Under the pieces are notes generated by a model. It did no database searches. It had not been told where the DNA came from and saw only the letters and a program-made list of their open reading frames with translations. Positions 43,457 through 52,910 of a stretch of DNA of 64,000 bases are shown one piece after another. The position numbers and the translations under genes were made by a program. Each line of letters begins with the position of its first letter. Position 1 is the stretch's first letter. Source of the DNA: Septoria linicola (lineage: Eukaryota > Ascomycota > Dothideomycetes > Mycosphaerellales > Mycosphaerellaceae); assembly GCA_024114885.1 (NCBI GenBank), contig CP099419.1, positions 3,410,001 to 3,474,000 on the forward strand, in the 5' to 3' direction.

Positions 43457-43656
43457 GAGGGCGTAGAGGGAGGAAGAGATGATTAAGGTTGTAAAGCGTG
43501 GTGTATGAAGAGATAGCGACAGGACTGCCATGTATGTTGTTCGATGGAGTATACATATATATACACACTAGAATTGTACATATTCTACCACTTGACATCG
43601 AGCCATCTGATCAGTAATCCGATGTGGCGCAACAGCAGAAAGCCTTCATGCATCAG
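43457..43656. terminator. Shared 3' region of two convergent genes
   Basis: The 200 bp lie between the stop codons of the fatty alcohol oxidase and the PPR gene. The AT-rich tract at 43546-43585 (including tatacatatatatacacac) is a plausible efficiency/positioning element for polyadenylation on both strands. Confidence 0.4.
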
Positions 43657-46638
43657 CTACGACCTTCCACTCCTCTTCCTCCTCCATTCTTCCTCAGCCC
43701 TCAACAACGGACTACCCACAGGCCGATCCCGCTGAAAGTCCTCTCGACTTGCATACCCTTCCTCCCTCAAGATAGCCGTCTCATGCACAAAGTCCCAAAA
43801 CTCCCTCTCGCCCTTCTTCGACATCCTGCCGGACTGATCCCTCATAGCAATCCTAGCTTCGTCGATCAATGTCCTCAATTTTGACCACAATTGTCTCTCC
43901 GCATAAACCCGCGCGACACTCTCGAGCGCCTTCCAGCCAGTCTTTTGCTTACCAGACTCTCGAGCCTTGGCGAGGAAGGACTCCATCGGACGAATGCCAA
44001 CCAGGTGATGATTGCGTGCGTAGCCCTCGATCATGCGGTCGAAGAAGACGTGATCAACGCTCGTAGCAGGCATGAAGCCTTTGCCCGTGGGATCTTGGAT
44101 CTGTCGCCATAGGTTCTCGATGGCGGAGAAGTCCGGTTGCGGTTGTCGGTCAAAGTAAGACGTCATGAGGATGGTGTAGATGTGAGCTGTGGGCTTGTGG
44201 CCGTGGGAGAGCATGTGAGCAAAGACTGCAGCAGCGGCGGCATCATTCTGGTATTGTTTGAGCAATCGATCGATGATGAGCGCATAGCCCATTGAGTCGA
44301 TACCGGGTAGACCATTAGATTCGTCTGTGAGCGCATCTATGAAGTCGGTGACTTTGCTCTGTTGAGCGGCTGGCGAGAGGTTCTCAAGGAAGCCGCCCTC
44401 GAATAGGGAGTTGAGCAGGACTGTCCAGGTAGTAGTGTCTGCTTGAATGCCACGTTGCTGCATCTGACGAAGAACGCCAATTGCATCTTCGGCACGTTTG
44501 GCCTTCATGGAGACACTGATCAGAGCATTGAACGTAGCGAGGTCTGGCTCAATGCCAAATGAGCGTCCCCAACTAAAGACCTTTGGCACTTCCTCGGGTC
44601 GCACAGCTGCTAGACCTGAGATCGCGGCGTTCATGATCTCCAGATTTGGGCGAGGCACACCGTCGATAGCTCCGGGATACTTCTGGAGCAGTTCGGCAGT
44701 GATATTCTTGTTCGAGTCCAGCTGCTTCTTGGTAGCGCCTTCCGACTCTGCTTTGGCCCTCGCTGCCATGAACCATTCCTGGCCGAGTTCGCTCAACGCT
44801 TGCATGCCATTTTTGACACTTCTAAGCTTCAGTAAGCCGAAGATGCGGATGGTCCATGAGTATGCGTCTGGTTTCAAGCCCGCCTGGCGCATCCGGTGGA
44901 AGAAAGCCTCCATACCTTGCACATCGCGAGCATTTTGTGCACCACGCATCATCACAGTGTAAGTCTTGACTGTAGGCTTGATGCCCAGTTCGGTCATCCG
45001 TTGCCAGATCTCTACTGCAGTCTTGGTGTCACGTAGCGACAGACTTGTGAGCAGCATGTGCTCGAAGAGATCTAATGGAAGTGGTGCCCCATCCTCGTGC
45101 TGTTGGATATGACCAAATATATCACGAATGATGTGAGGCAGCCGTGCCACATTGTGACTTTGCATTGTCTTCACTAGTCTGTCAATCTGCTTCTTCACGA
45201 AGCGATCCGTCTCAGAAGGTCCGTACAGCGGCGCATCTGCGTCCTTCGTCAGTTGTGAAGAGGCAGCTGGATCTGCCAATTCCGTGTCCTCGTCTCGTAG
45301 GATCTCATCCCGCTTTGATCCTGACGTCTGCTGCACTTTCCGCTCACGTTGCGAGGGTGCATTGGCCTCGACATCACAGCCTATGCGGGAGAGTATATCT
45401 TTGGTCTGATTCCACAAGGCAGCCTCATGGGTTTCAGCAAGCTTCGCTTGCAGTAGCGGAGGTATACGAGGTGCAGGAGCCATGGCAAGCACCGATTGGA
45501 GGAAGTTCACGAATGGAGCATATCGAGGAAGCATAGCCAGTGTGGTCGATCCGCCGGCCTCAGATGTGCTTGGTAATGAGCGCAGAAGATCTAAAGTGAG
45601 CAAAGCAGCACTCGTGTAGTCGCTCCGAGCCGGATCAGTCGATTTCGAGGCATCCCCCGCTTGTCTCGCTGGCGGCATCAGCAAAGTGAGCATTTCCTCG
45701 ACCATGACATCCGAACGTCGATCCTGCCAGGCGCTGAATACTGTCGAAGAAGGCAAGAAACTCCAGTCGTCCTGCAAGTTCGCCACAGATTCGAAGGCTC
45801 GAACTTTTGCGTCTCTCGAGTCCTGGCCAAAAGACTTGTGTGCCAGGTTTCCGCCAATGCATAACCTCCAGATGCTCATGAGTTCGTCCACACCTTGATT
45901 TAATGCTTCCAGGTCTATCGTACGACCCACCATCTGCTCTGCATGAAGATCCCACAGACGCTCGGCTAGCAGCCATAGAATGGGACGATAGTAGATGGCC
46001 TGAACCACATATGCGTTATGAAGCAAAAGCAGGACCTGATACGGGGTGGGCATATCAGGGTTGCCGTGTCCATTGCGCACTCTCTTTGCCAACGCATCAA
46101 CAGATCTGTGCAACAGGATGAAGACGGTCTTGCCGACATTGCCTAGATTCATAAAGGAACCTCGTTGGCGGGGAGAGCGGTCGTGGTAGGCCTCTGCCAG
46201 CTCTTGGAGGACCTTCCATGTCGCCGGGAAGTCGAGTGCCGTGGAGCATGTGTAAAGGTCATTTCGCAGCTCCTGGACTTTCAGCGGCACATCAAAGGGC
46301 TCGTCGTATCGCTGGCCAGCAGGTTTGCGATTGGGCCTGTCGCGAGAGGCTTGTCGCTGCTGTGATGGGCGTTGTGGTTGATCGAGCTGAGTGAGCAGCT
46401 GCTCGGGCCTCAGCTCTCTGCCCGAATATCGTCCTCGAATGCTGCTGGCTCCACGAGTCGCCTCATTGCGATGGTTGCTTCCATCTCGTGCAGCTGCCCG
46501 ATACAGATACAGCTGTCGTGGTGCCGCTTCCTTTCTGTTGATCGCACTTGTTGATGATATTGCGCGTGTAGCAGCGTGTCGTCCCGATCGAGCCCGCGGC
46601 GCGAGACGGCAAGCGCTGCAGACGTATGGAAGGGACAT
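43657..46638 (-). CDS. Mitochondrial pentatricopeptide repeat (PPR) protein
   Basis: A single exon from ATG 46638 encodes 993 aa; the open frame runs further to 46854 but is not conserved-looking there. PPR proteins bind organellar RNA and act in its stability, processing or translation. The N-terminus MSLPYVCSACRLAPRARSGR is basic and leads into AATRAISSTSAI, a good mitochondrial presequence. PPR units are visible in the C-terminal half: IKPTVKTYTVMMRGAQ, LKPDAYSWTIRIFGLL, IEPDLATFNALISVSMK, IQADTTTWTVLLNSLF and HKPTAHIYTILMTSYF. The middle region, about 130-500, is helical with no clear motif. The RNA target is unknown. The start lies inside a 7-bp tandem repeat and is 143 bp from a divergent phosphatase gene. 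Confidence 0.85.
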   Translation of the reverse strand: MSLPYVCSACRLAPRARSGRHAATRAISSTSAINRKEAAPRQLYLYRAAARDGSNHRNEATRGASSIRGRYSGRELRPEQLLTQLDQPQRPSQQRQASRDRPNRKPAGQRYDEPFDVPLKVQELRNDLYTCSTALDFPATWKVLQELAEAYHDRSPRQRGSFMNLGNVGKTVFILLHRSVDALAKRVRNGHGNPDMPTPYQVLLLLHNAYVVQAIYYRPILWLLAERLWDLHAEQMVGRTIDLEALNQGVDELMSIWRLCIGGNLAHKSFGQDSRDAKVRAFESVANLQDDWSFLPSSTVFSAWQDRRSDVMVEEMLTLLMPPARQAGDASKSTDPARSDYTSAALLTLDLLRSLPSTSEAGGSTTLAMLPRYAPFVNFLQSVLAMAPAPRIPPLLQAKLAETHEAALWNQTKDILSRIGCDVEANAPSQRERKVQQTSGSKRDEILRDEDTELADPAASSQLTKDADAPLYGPSETDRFVKKQIDRLVKTMQSHNVARLPHIIRDIFGHIQQHEDGAPLPLDLFEHMLLTSLSLRDTKTAVEIWQRMTELGIKPTVKTYTVMMRGAQNARDVQGMEAFFHRMRQAGLKPDAYSWTIRIFGLLKLRSVKNGMQALSELGQEWFMAARAKAESEGATKKQLDSNKNITAELLQKYPGAIDGVPRPNLEIMNAAISGLAAVRPEEVPKVFSWGRSFGIEPDLATFNALISVSMKAKRAEDAIGVLRQMQQRGIQADTTTWTVLLNSLFEGGFLENLSPAAQQSKVTDFIDALTDESNGLPGIDSMGYALIIDRLLKQYQNDAAAAAVFAHMLSHGHKPTAHIYTILMTSYFDRQPQPDFSAIENLWRQIQDPTGKGFMPATSVDHVFFDRMIEGYARNHHLVGIRPMESFLAKARESGKQKTGWKALESVARVYAERQLWSKLRTLIDEARIAMRDQSGRMSKKGEREFWDFVHETAILREEGYASREDFQRDRPVGSPLLRAEEEWRRKRSGRS

Positions 46639-46654
46639 TGGACATTGGACATTG
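46634..46654. repeat. Three copies of a 7-bp unit over the PPR start codon
   Basis: The unit ggacatt occurs three times in a row. On the minus strand this gives CCAATGTCC three times, with ATGs ending at 46650, 46643 and 46636, one in each reading frame. The last one starts the PPR protein. Confidence 0.9.
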
Positions 46655-46695
46655 GCTGCCTGTTTCTTGATTTGGTCGCTGAAGCTCACTTTCTC

Positions 46696-46715
46696 GTGCA
46701 GTGCAGTGCAGTGCA
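46696..46715. repeat. Four copies of GTGCA
   Basis: A perfect 5-bp microsatellite sits in the promoter shared by the PPR and phosphatase genes. Confidence 0.9.
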
Positions 46716-46755
46716 GCTCTCTCTGCGCGTCTTCCGAACGCCGACGCCGACTCCA

Positions 46756-46809
46756 ATGCCGACCCGACCCGACGCCTTCACATGTCAATTCGAAACACAT
46801 CGAACATGA
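46756..46809 (+). promoter_or_regulatory. Candidate upstream ORF of the histidine phosphatase
   Basis: This 17-codon ORF starts 26 nt before the first in-frame ATG of the phosphatase and is out of frame with it. Its TGA overlaps the next in-frame ATG at 46806 as ATGA. It would be in the mRNA only if transcription begins upstream of 46756. Confidence 0.4.
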
Positions 46810-48341
46810 GGCTCCCCTCACCCACCATGACCACTCTCCAACCTCGGCCGCCATACAGCGATGCAGAACTCAGCAAGCTGTATCCTTCCCATCTTCAGCT
46901 GCAACAAGTTCAGATTATCCTTCGACACGGCGAGCGCACGCCCGTCTCCGCACGTTTCAAGAATGCTGGTCTCCATGGCACCTGGCCATATTGTCGAGCA
47001 GCGAACGACCTGAAGGCCACAATTCTTGCTGCCGATGGCTCGTGGGATGTCCTGCAGTGGAAGCGACGACTCGAGACTCTGGGCTCGAATGACACTCCGA
47101 AGCTGGCTGCGGGATCGAGAGCCGAGATCGATGCCGTCTGCCAATCGGGCGAGCTGACCGACAGAGGCCGAGAGACAACTCTAGCATTGGGCCAACGCAT
47201 ACGCACGCTCTACGTCAACCAGCTGGGCTTTCTGCCTTCTTTCCTGGACGAGCAGACCAGGTCGAAAGTCAGCTTACGCGCCACGCCAATTCAGAGAGCT
47301 TTGGAAAGTGTGCAGCAAGCTTTCGTGGGGCTGTACCCTGCAGCATCTCGATCCCCAGGACTGCTGCCTCCACCAATCGTCCAACGATTGATGCCAGATG
47401 AGACTCTCTTCCCCAATGAGGGCGGCTGCAAGCGTTTCGCAGAGCTCGCACACCAATTTGCTGATCGCGCGGCAAAGCTGTGGAACGATACAAACGAGAT
47501 GAAGTACATCGATAAGAAGATTGGCAAGTGGATGCCCGAGGAGAGCCGTACAGTACAGGTCGATTCGCACCCTCGCCTGTCAGGTATCATGGACTCGATA
47601 AATGCCACTCTCGCGCACGGTCCGGACACAAGACTGCCAGCAGAGTTCTACGACGAGACTCTCCGTGCCAACGTCGACAGAATCTGTGTAGAAGAGTGGT
47701 TTGCAGGGTACCAGGAAAGCACTGAGTACAGGAAGCTAGGCATTGGTGGTCTGATTGGGGACCTGACACAGCGAATGGTCGAGCACACTACAAATATCGC
47801 AAAAGAAGGTCAAGACGAGCCTCTCAACTTTAGCATGGCCGGGTGCCACGACACCACAATCGCCTCAACACTAGCCGCGCTTGGAGCATTCCACCACGCG
47901 AAAGACAAATGGCCCAACTTCACATCGTCCATCGCCTTTGAACTCTTCAAGTCAAAAGACGCGCCAGCTACCTCTTCAGGATCTGGCAAATCATGGCTTG
48001 GGTCAATATTCTCTTCATCAGCCACGAGCAGCGCCTCCGAGTCCGCAGCACGAGAACCTTTACGCACCATGCCTCGATCCACTCAACAGAATCTAGACGG
48101 CCACTACATTCGTCTGCGATACAATGATCAACCCGTCGCTCTGCCCTTCTGCAAAGCACCAGGCAGACATCTCGAAGGAGACGAGACATTCTGCACGCTC
48201 AAGGCTTTCAAGGAGGCAGCGGATCTCGTGACGCCAGTGAACTGGAAGAAGGAGTGCAGGAGTAATCTTGGTACTTCGGCATTTCCAGCGACGATAGAGC
48301 CTCCTCCTGGTGTTGTCGGTGAAGATTCAGTGGTCAGATGA
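46782..48341 (+). CDS. Histidine acid phosphatase-family protein
   Basis: A single exon encodes 519 aa if started at ATG 46782; in-frame ATGs at 46806 and 46827 are also possible. RHGERTP at residues 48-54 holds the phospho-accepting His, and AGCHDTTIAST carries the second catalytic His-Asp pair. This is the two-part signature of branch-2 histidine phosphatases. No convincing signal peptide precedes the motif, and the N-terminus is short and Pro/Thr-rich. It therefore looks more like intracellular acid phosphatase (ACP6-like) than secreted phytase. A Ser-rich insert lies near residues 405-430. The substrate is unknown. It is divergent from the PPR gene with only 143 bp between starts. Confidence 0.85.
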   Translation: MSIRNTSNMRLPSPTMTTLQPRPPYSDAELSKLYPSHLQLQQVQIILRHGERTPVSARFKNAGLHGTWPYCRAANDLKATILAADGSWDVLQWKRRLETLGSNDTPKLAAGSRAEIDAVCQSGELTDRGRETTLALGQRIRTLYVNQLGFLPSFLDEQTRSKVSLRATPIQRALESVQQAFVGLYPAASRSPGLLPPPIVQRLMPDETLFPNEGGCKRFAELAHQFADRAAKLWNDTNEMKYIDKKIGKWMPEESRTVQVDSHPRLSGIMDSINATLAHGPDTRLPAEFYDETLRANVDRICVEEWFAGYQESTEYRKLGIGGLIGDLTQRMVEHTTNIAKEGQDEPLNFSMAGCHDTTIASTLAALGAFHHAKDKWPNFTSSIAFELFKSKDAPATSSGSGKSWLGSIFSSSATSSASESAAREPLRTMPRSTQQNLDGHYIRLRYNDQPVALPFCKAPGRHLEGDETFCTLKAFKEAADLVTPVNWKKECRSNLGTSAFPATIEPPPGVVGEDSVVR

Positions 48342-49033
48342 CGTCTATCGATGAGGGTTTTGTAGAGGTCATGGCATGAATGATGAGAGAGAGAGGATCC
48401 AGCATGATCAATGGCTTACTCCAATAGAGCTAGAGAGCATAGTAGAACATAGATGTGTTATACAGCTTCACAGCTAGACTAGACTGTGTTGCCTCACCTG
48501 AACTTGCCACCGCTCATTCTTACCTGATGACATAAAACTATCTACAATGTAGTCGGAAAAACTGCTGAGTTGAGCTCACATCGCTGCTTCTAGCATTTGT
48601 CTCGATAGCTCTGGTCTCAGACCCCATTCGTCTCGAGTTGGCGACACACGATCAGGTATATGGGCATAGCCTACAGCTTGTAGTACGAACGAGAGACTAC
48701 GTACGAGGACCAAGATCGATGCAAGAGGAATGCAACATCAGTACTCGTCGTACTCCTTGTCCAGGGTGTCACCCGCAGACAACTGAGAGGCGATAGAAGG
48801 AGAAAGACCGGCCTGGTAAGCGGCATGCTATCGAAGATGTGATGCGGCATCGCAGAGTAGTAGCCGGTGCTATGCTAGATCGTGATCAATGCTAGGCTCA
48901 GGTGTCCATTGCTGGCATAATGACATGGAGACAGTTGGTCAGATGTCAATCGTCGACACGAATGATTTTACCAAGCCTCCATCACCACTTCATAAGATCT
49001 CTGGTCCGCTTTCATTGATGTACCGGCGATGTC

Positions 49034-49053
49034 ATGATGATGATGATGATGAT
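49034..49053. repeat. ATG trinucleotide microsatellite
   Basis: There are six full ATG units plus two bases, in non-coding DNA. Confidence 0.85.
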
Positions 49054-49796
49054 AGTTCTATGAGAAGCATATGACATCGCAATTTCGATGACTTGGTTGA
49101 TAAGGATCTCCGAGAACGATGAGATCCGAGGATAGAGGTGAGAGGATGGGCAGCTTTGTGGCAAATTCGACAATACTTCTCGACTCCGTCAACTGCAAGG
49201 ACGTTCTCGGACTGGGTATTCTCGGATGTTGTTGTCCGTCATAAATTCGGTCCTGCTGCGATCATTGAAGTGCTGTGAGAGTGTCAGTAGCAAAAGGGGA
49301 GAATTGTGATTTGCAAAAATTCTCCATCGCAAAGTGCTCCTGGTTCTGACAGTTGATGCTGTTGAGTTGTTTCATTCGCTTGTAACTTGGTCGCAAACAG
49401 TGCTGCTATTTTCCAGGCCGTTTTGCATCCTTTGGTGATCAGCAACGCATCTGAGCCAGCCAAGAGATTCAACGAGTGTGCGGGAGCGCACGTGTTGAAT
49501 AGTGATCATACCGAGAATAGCGACAGGCAGCGGCCATTTGATGGCACGCATTAGCTGAGATAATCTCGGCGGTGAGACTAGGCAGTGGTAGTGAGTATAG
49601 TGAGAGAGCCATCTAGGAGGGCCATGAAATACGGTGAGCCGGGCATCCGACGGTGTGCTTTTCACATTCGGAGGATTGGTCGGAGCTCATGCAACGGCAC
49701 ACCAAGTATTGCTGTAGTACAACAGAGGCCGTCCTGTATTCCTGTTGTGTCTACCAGAGGTGTAATGGTGACCAAGATATGAACGGCTGAGTAACA

Positions 49797-50018
49797 ATTT
49801 CTCTTTGATGAATTGCAGACCGCTTTGGCTGCAGGTGAGAAGATGTACGACTGGCCATTCCCAAGGCGGTGGTTCAATCCTGGTCAGGCTATCCTTGTGT
49901 CTGGAGAAAGAGTGGACACCCCCTGGAGAACGTGGGCATCGACAAGGAGTTGTTCAAGGCCATTCCTGACAGCAAGATCCGAAGGTTGCGATCTCAACAA
50001 CAGCGCGTTGATGGCTAG
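49797..50018 (+). pseudogene. Possible coding remnant or unrecognised terminal exon
   Basis: After an intron-like end (TTGATGAATTGCAG at 49806-49819) one frame reads TALAAGEKMYDWPFPRRWFN. A second frame, offset by one, then reads PLENVGIDKELFKAIPDSK and stops at 50016-50018. Both pieces look more protein-like than their surroundings, but they do not join without a frameshift. No family is recognised. It could be a decayed gene or chance. Confidence 0.2.
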
Positions 50019-51494
50019 CCGAACAGACGAGATGAGATGTGGGATGCACTTGTAGCCCGTCGCCACCACAGCGCGTGCCCGACAAGAAAAAAGAGCGTGG
50101 CGCGAAGGAAGAGCGGCGACCAAGTCAAGCAATGCGCGCTCGATCACAATGCGCACGCGACTCTTGGCTGATTGATCTCTGCTATTCTCGAATGCTTCGA
50201 GATTACTTGGTTCGGCAGGTCTGCGAACTGTCTGGCAGTGATGCCTCTAGCGATACAGAGTCGCGTGGTAGCTACACGAACCATTTGTGTGATGGCCTGG
50301 CGGTGTTCCGCGATGGTTTGTGTTTGGTGATCGTGGAGGTGCATCTTCCCGCGCTGTTCCTGCATGCGGCGCACGCCTCGTGCCTGGCCCTATGCATGTG
50401 CGAATCTTTAGCCGCGCAAAGTACCAGACATGGACGAGCAGCCTGACAGCCGTGCAGGCGGCGCGCTCCTGGAAAGCACAGCAGCGTCGAGACCGCTTGC
50501 TCTCATCTCCGCTGCTAGACACCGCTTGCAGTGGCGGACGCGCTTTCTTTCCTCATCACGATGTGCGTGCTTGCTCGTAACTTTGCGCAAACAAGGGGAG
50601 AGACAACGGCAAATCGACGAAGAAGGCGTCATGATGCCGGCTGTTTCTGGAGCCGTTTCCTATGCCATGGTTACCCTCCCATAACATGCGTTCGACTTCC
50701 GCTTGAATCTCCCGTTTAAGTCTAGTCTCAGGTACACTCAGCCGCCCAAGCCAATCGGTCGCACCACACGGGCGCAATCCCATCAGTATCTCACAAATTT
50801 ACTCACTCGAATCCATCGAGTTGAAGATCCTCATCCCCTCCTCTGTGGCAAGAACCAGCCTCAATGTCGCGACAGATTCGCGGCGGCTCAGCATTCGCCT
50901 CTGTAGCGCTCACTACGGGCTGTTCGCCCTTCTAGAAGCACTGCGCAGCACAGGCATAATTCGGCGAGCCTACCCCTGAGGCGTCTGCCACATCCGCCCC
51001 CGTTGTTTCCGGCGTGAATCAAGCCTTGGTCTGAGCAGTGCGCCCTGGTCAATAATCTATGGATACAATAGGCTGTTTCCAGTTTGTGGGCGAACGGGCC
51101 GACAGAGATTGCCTGCCAACTCTGTCCTCCACTCGCCATCCTTGCGGATCGCAATTTGTGCCTTCTGGGCCACTCAGAATTGCGCGATCAAGCTTCCTGT
51201 GGATCTGCTGGCAGATGCATGCTGCCAGTTCGGGCTTGGTACGGACTCTCGTTCGCTTGCTGAGTGTCATTGCAAGCGGATGCAGGTCCTCCCTGCTCGG
51301 GTTCATATGCTTCGATTTCCTCGCCGACTGTTCAATTCTGCATCCTGTTTCTCTCACACTTCACTGAGGCTTCGTTGGACGACTTTTGCTTTCGAGCAAC
51401 TTACATTCATTCTTTTACAGTCACTCTCTCACGATCAACGATCTGATCACGTTACATTCCTTCTTTAATTCCTAATCGTTCTCACTTCGCCAAG

Positions 51495-52910
51495 ATGATG
51501 AAGAACATTGCTCTCTTTGCCTCCGTGGCAATGGCCTCGTACGCCCCACCTCAGTACGGAAACTCTCCACCAACCTACGGTGATGAGCACAGCACCTCTA
51601 CCTACCCAGTCGAGTACCCATCAACCACTCCATACTCGCCAGAGAAGCCAAAGACCTACCCAGCGGAGTACCCTTCGTCGAAGACCACTCCCTACAGCCC
51701 GGAGAAGCCAAGCACCTACGCCAGCACCTCGACCACCTGCACTGAGGAGGTCTACCACTCGACCTCGGTTCCTTACTACCCACACGAGACAACCGAGTCC
51801 AAGAACACCTACCCCGCCACTTACCCTCACGAGAGCAAGACTGAGTCCAAGAACACTTACCCAGCCACTTACCCTCACGAGAGCAAGACCGAGAGCAAGA
51901 ACACCTACCCGGCTACCTACCCTCACAAGGAGACCTACAGCACCGAGACTGTTCCTTACAAGCCAACTGGCCCGGCTTCTTACCCACACAAGTCGATCGA
52001 GACCCCAGCTACTTACCCATTCCACGGCTCTAAGTACACCACTGAGGTCGTTGTGCACCCAAGCACCTACCCAGTCCACGAGACCAAGACCTACCCTGCT
52101 GAGAAGCCATCGAAGCCAGTGTCCCCACCACAGTACACTACTTTGACCAGCAAGGTTTACACCACCTCGACCATCTACTACACCACTGAGATCACCCTCA
52201 GCAACAGCGTCTCCACCAAGACCTACGCTCAGTCCACCACCGTTGTTGAGCAGCCGCCCAAGGAGACTTCTCCTCAGCAGCCACCAGTCTACTCTGCTCC
52301 TCCAAAGAGCCCAGAGATGCCAAGCAAGCCTGTTGAGCAGCCACCAGTCTACTCTGCTCCTCCAAAGAGCCCAGAGATGCCAAGCAAGCCTGTTGAGCAG
52401 CCACCAAAGACTGTCACTGAGACCGTCACCGTTACTCAGTCCTGCACCGAGTGCGTCCCAGTCCAGACCAAGACCATTGTCCCAGTGCCATCTTCGCCAG
52501 CTCAGCCCCCTGCCGTTCCCGAGCAACCTAAGACTCCAGAATCACCAAAGACTCCTGAGTCACCAGTTTCTCCACCAAAGAACGAGCAGCCACCAGTTTA
52601 CGGCCAGCCATCTAAGCCAGCTCAACCAGAGCAGCCAAAGCAGACTCCTGTCACTCCTCCAGCTGGCCCAACTGCTCCAGTCTACTCTCCAGAGAAGCCA
52701 TCTGCTCCAGTCTACTCTCCAAACCAGCCAACCGCACCAGCCAGCCCCAAGTACCCAGTCGGTAACAACGGCACCATGCCAGCTCCTTCCGGAGCTGGCT
52801 CTGGCAAGCCATACCCATCTCACCCAGCAGTTTACACTGGTGCCGCATCTGCTGCCAAGCCAGTGATGGGTCTGATTGCAGGTATCGCTGCTCTCATCGC
52901 TCTCCTGTAA
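51495..52910 (+). CDS. GPI-anchored Thr/Pro-rich repeat cell-surface protein
   Basis: A single exon encodes 471 aa. The start MMKNIALFASVAMASYA is a signal peptide. The C-terminus has a small-residue site (GAASAA) and then the hydrophobic tail VMGLIAGIAALIALL, the layout of a GPI-anchor signal. Between them the protein is almost entirely Pro, Thr, Ser, Tyr and Lys. It holds TYP-containing repeats (16-residue unit ESKNTYPATYPHESKT, nearly three times), a perfect duplication of a 20-residue unit (PPVYSAPPKSPEMPS...), and SPEKP/VYSP motifs. A central block with TVTETVTVTQSCTECVPVQTK is a common fungal wall-protein element. It is probably O-mannosylated and wall-linked. Strong codon bias (CCA, ACC, TCC, AAG) suggests high expression. 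A role in adhesion or wall structure is inference. Confidence 0.85.
   Translation: MMKNIALFASVAMASYAPPQYGNSPPTYGDEHSTSTYPVEYPSTTPYSPEKPKTYPAEYPSSKTTPYSPEKPSTYASTSTTCTEEVYHSTSVPYYPHETTESKNTYPATYPHESKTESKNTYPATYPHESKTESKNTYPATYPHKETYSTETVPYKPTGPASYPHKSIETPATYPFHGSKYTTEVVVHPSTYPVHETKTYPAEKPSKPVSPPQYTTLTSKVYTTSTIYYTTEITLSNSVSTKTYAQSTTVVEQPPKETSPQQPPVYSAPPKSPEMPSKPVEQPPVYSAPPKSPEMPSKPVEQPPKTVTETVTVTQSCTECVPVQTKTIVPVPSSPAQPPAVPEQPKTPESPKTPESPVSPPKNEQPPVYGQPSKPAQPEQPKQTPVTPPAGPTAPVYSPEKPSAPVYSPNQPTAPASPKYPVGNNGTMPAPSGAGSGKPYPSHPAVYTGAASAAKPVMGLIAGIAALIALL
51795..51929 (+). repeat. Coding tandem repeat, 48-bp unit, about 2.8 copies
   Basis: The unit encodes ESKNTYPATYPHESKT. The copies start at 51795, 51843 and 51891 and differ only at some synonymous positions until the third copy breaks off after PHK. 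Confidence 0.9.
52276..52395 (+). repeat. Coding tandem repeat, 60-bp unit, two identical copies
   Basis: Two 60-bp copies are identical at DNA level, including third codon positions. This points to a recent duplication or ongoing copy-number change in the wall-protein gene. Confidence 0.95.

Larger units (their letters stand above)
48342..51494. other. Long gene-poor region (3.15 kb)
   Basis: This is the largest gap in the window. It holds a trinucleotide repeat at 49034-49053, a possible broken coding fragment at about 49797-50018, and many short overlapping ORFs with no family features. The last about 100 nt before 51495 are T/C-rich, as expected for the leader of a strongly expressed gene. 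Confidence 0.45.

Noticed and set aside
42788..43531. 247-aa antisense ORF in the fatty alcohol oxidase
   Set aside because: It is a shadow of C-ending codons; the sense frame has the GMC motifs.
46639..46854. Extra 72 residues upstream of the PPR Met at 46638
   Set aside because: The open frame runs into the divergent promoter and phosphatase gene, and the sequence there lacks conservation-like features.
49865..49900. tRNA T-loop-like GGTTCAATCC
   Set aside because: The flanking bases do not form the five-pair stem, and no acceptor or anticodon arm could be drawn.
50039..50446. 135-aa ORF in the 3.15-kb gap
   Set aside because: Cys/Arg/Ser-rich random composition, overlapping equal ORFs on the other strand.
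51621..52526. 301-aa antisense ORF in the wall-protein gene
   Set aside because: Trp/Leu/Gly repeats result from reading the Pro/Thr repeats backwards.
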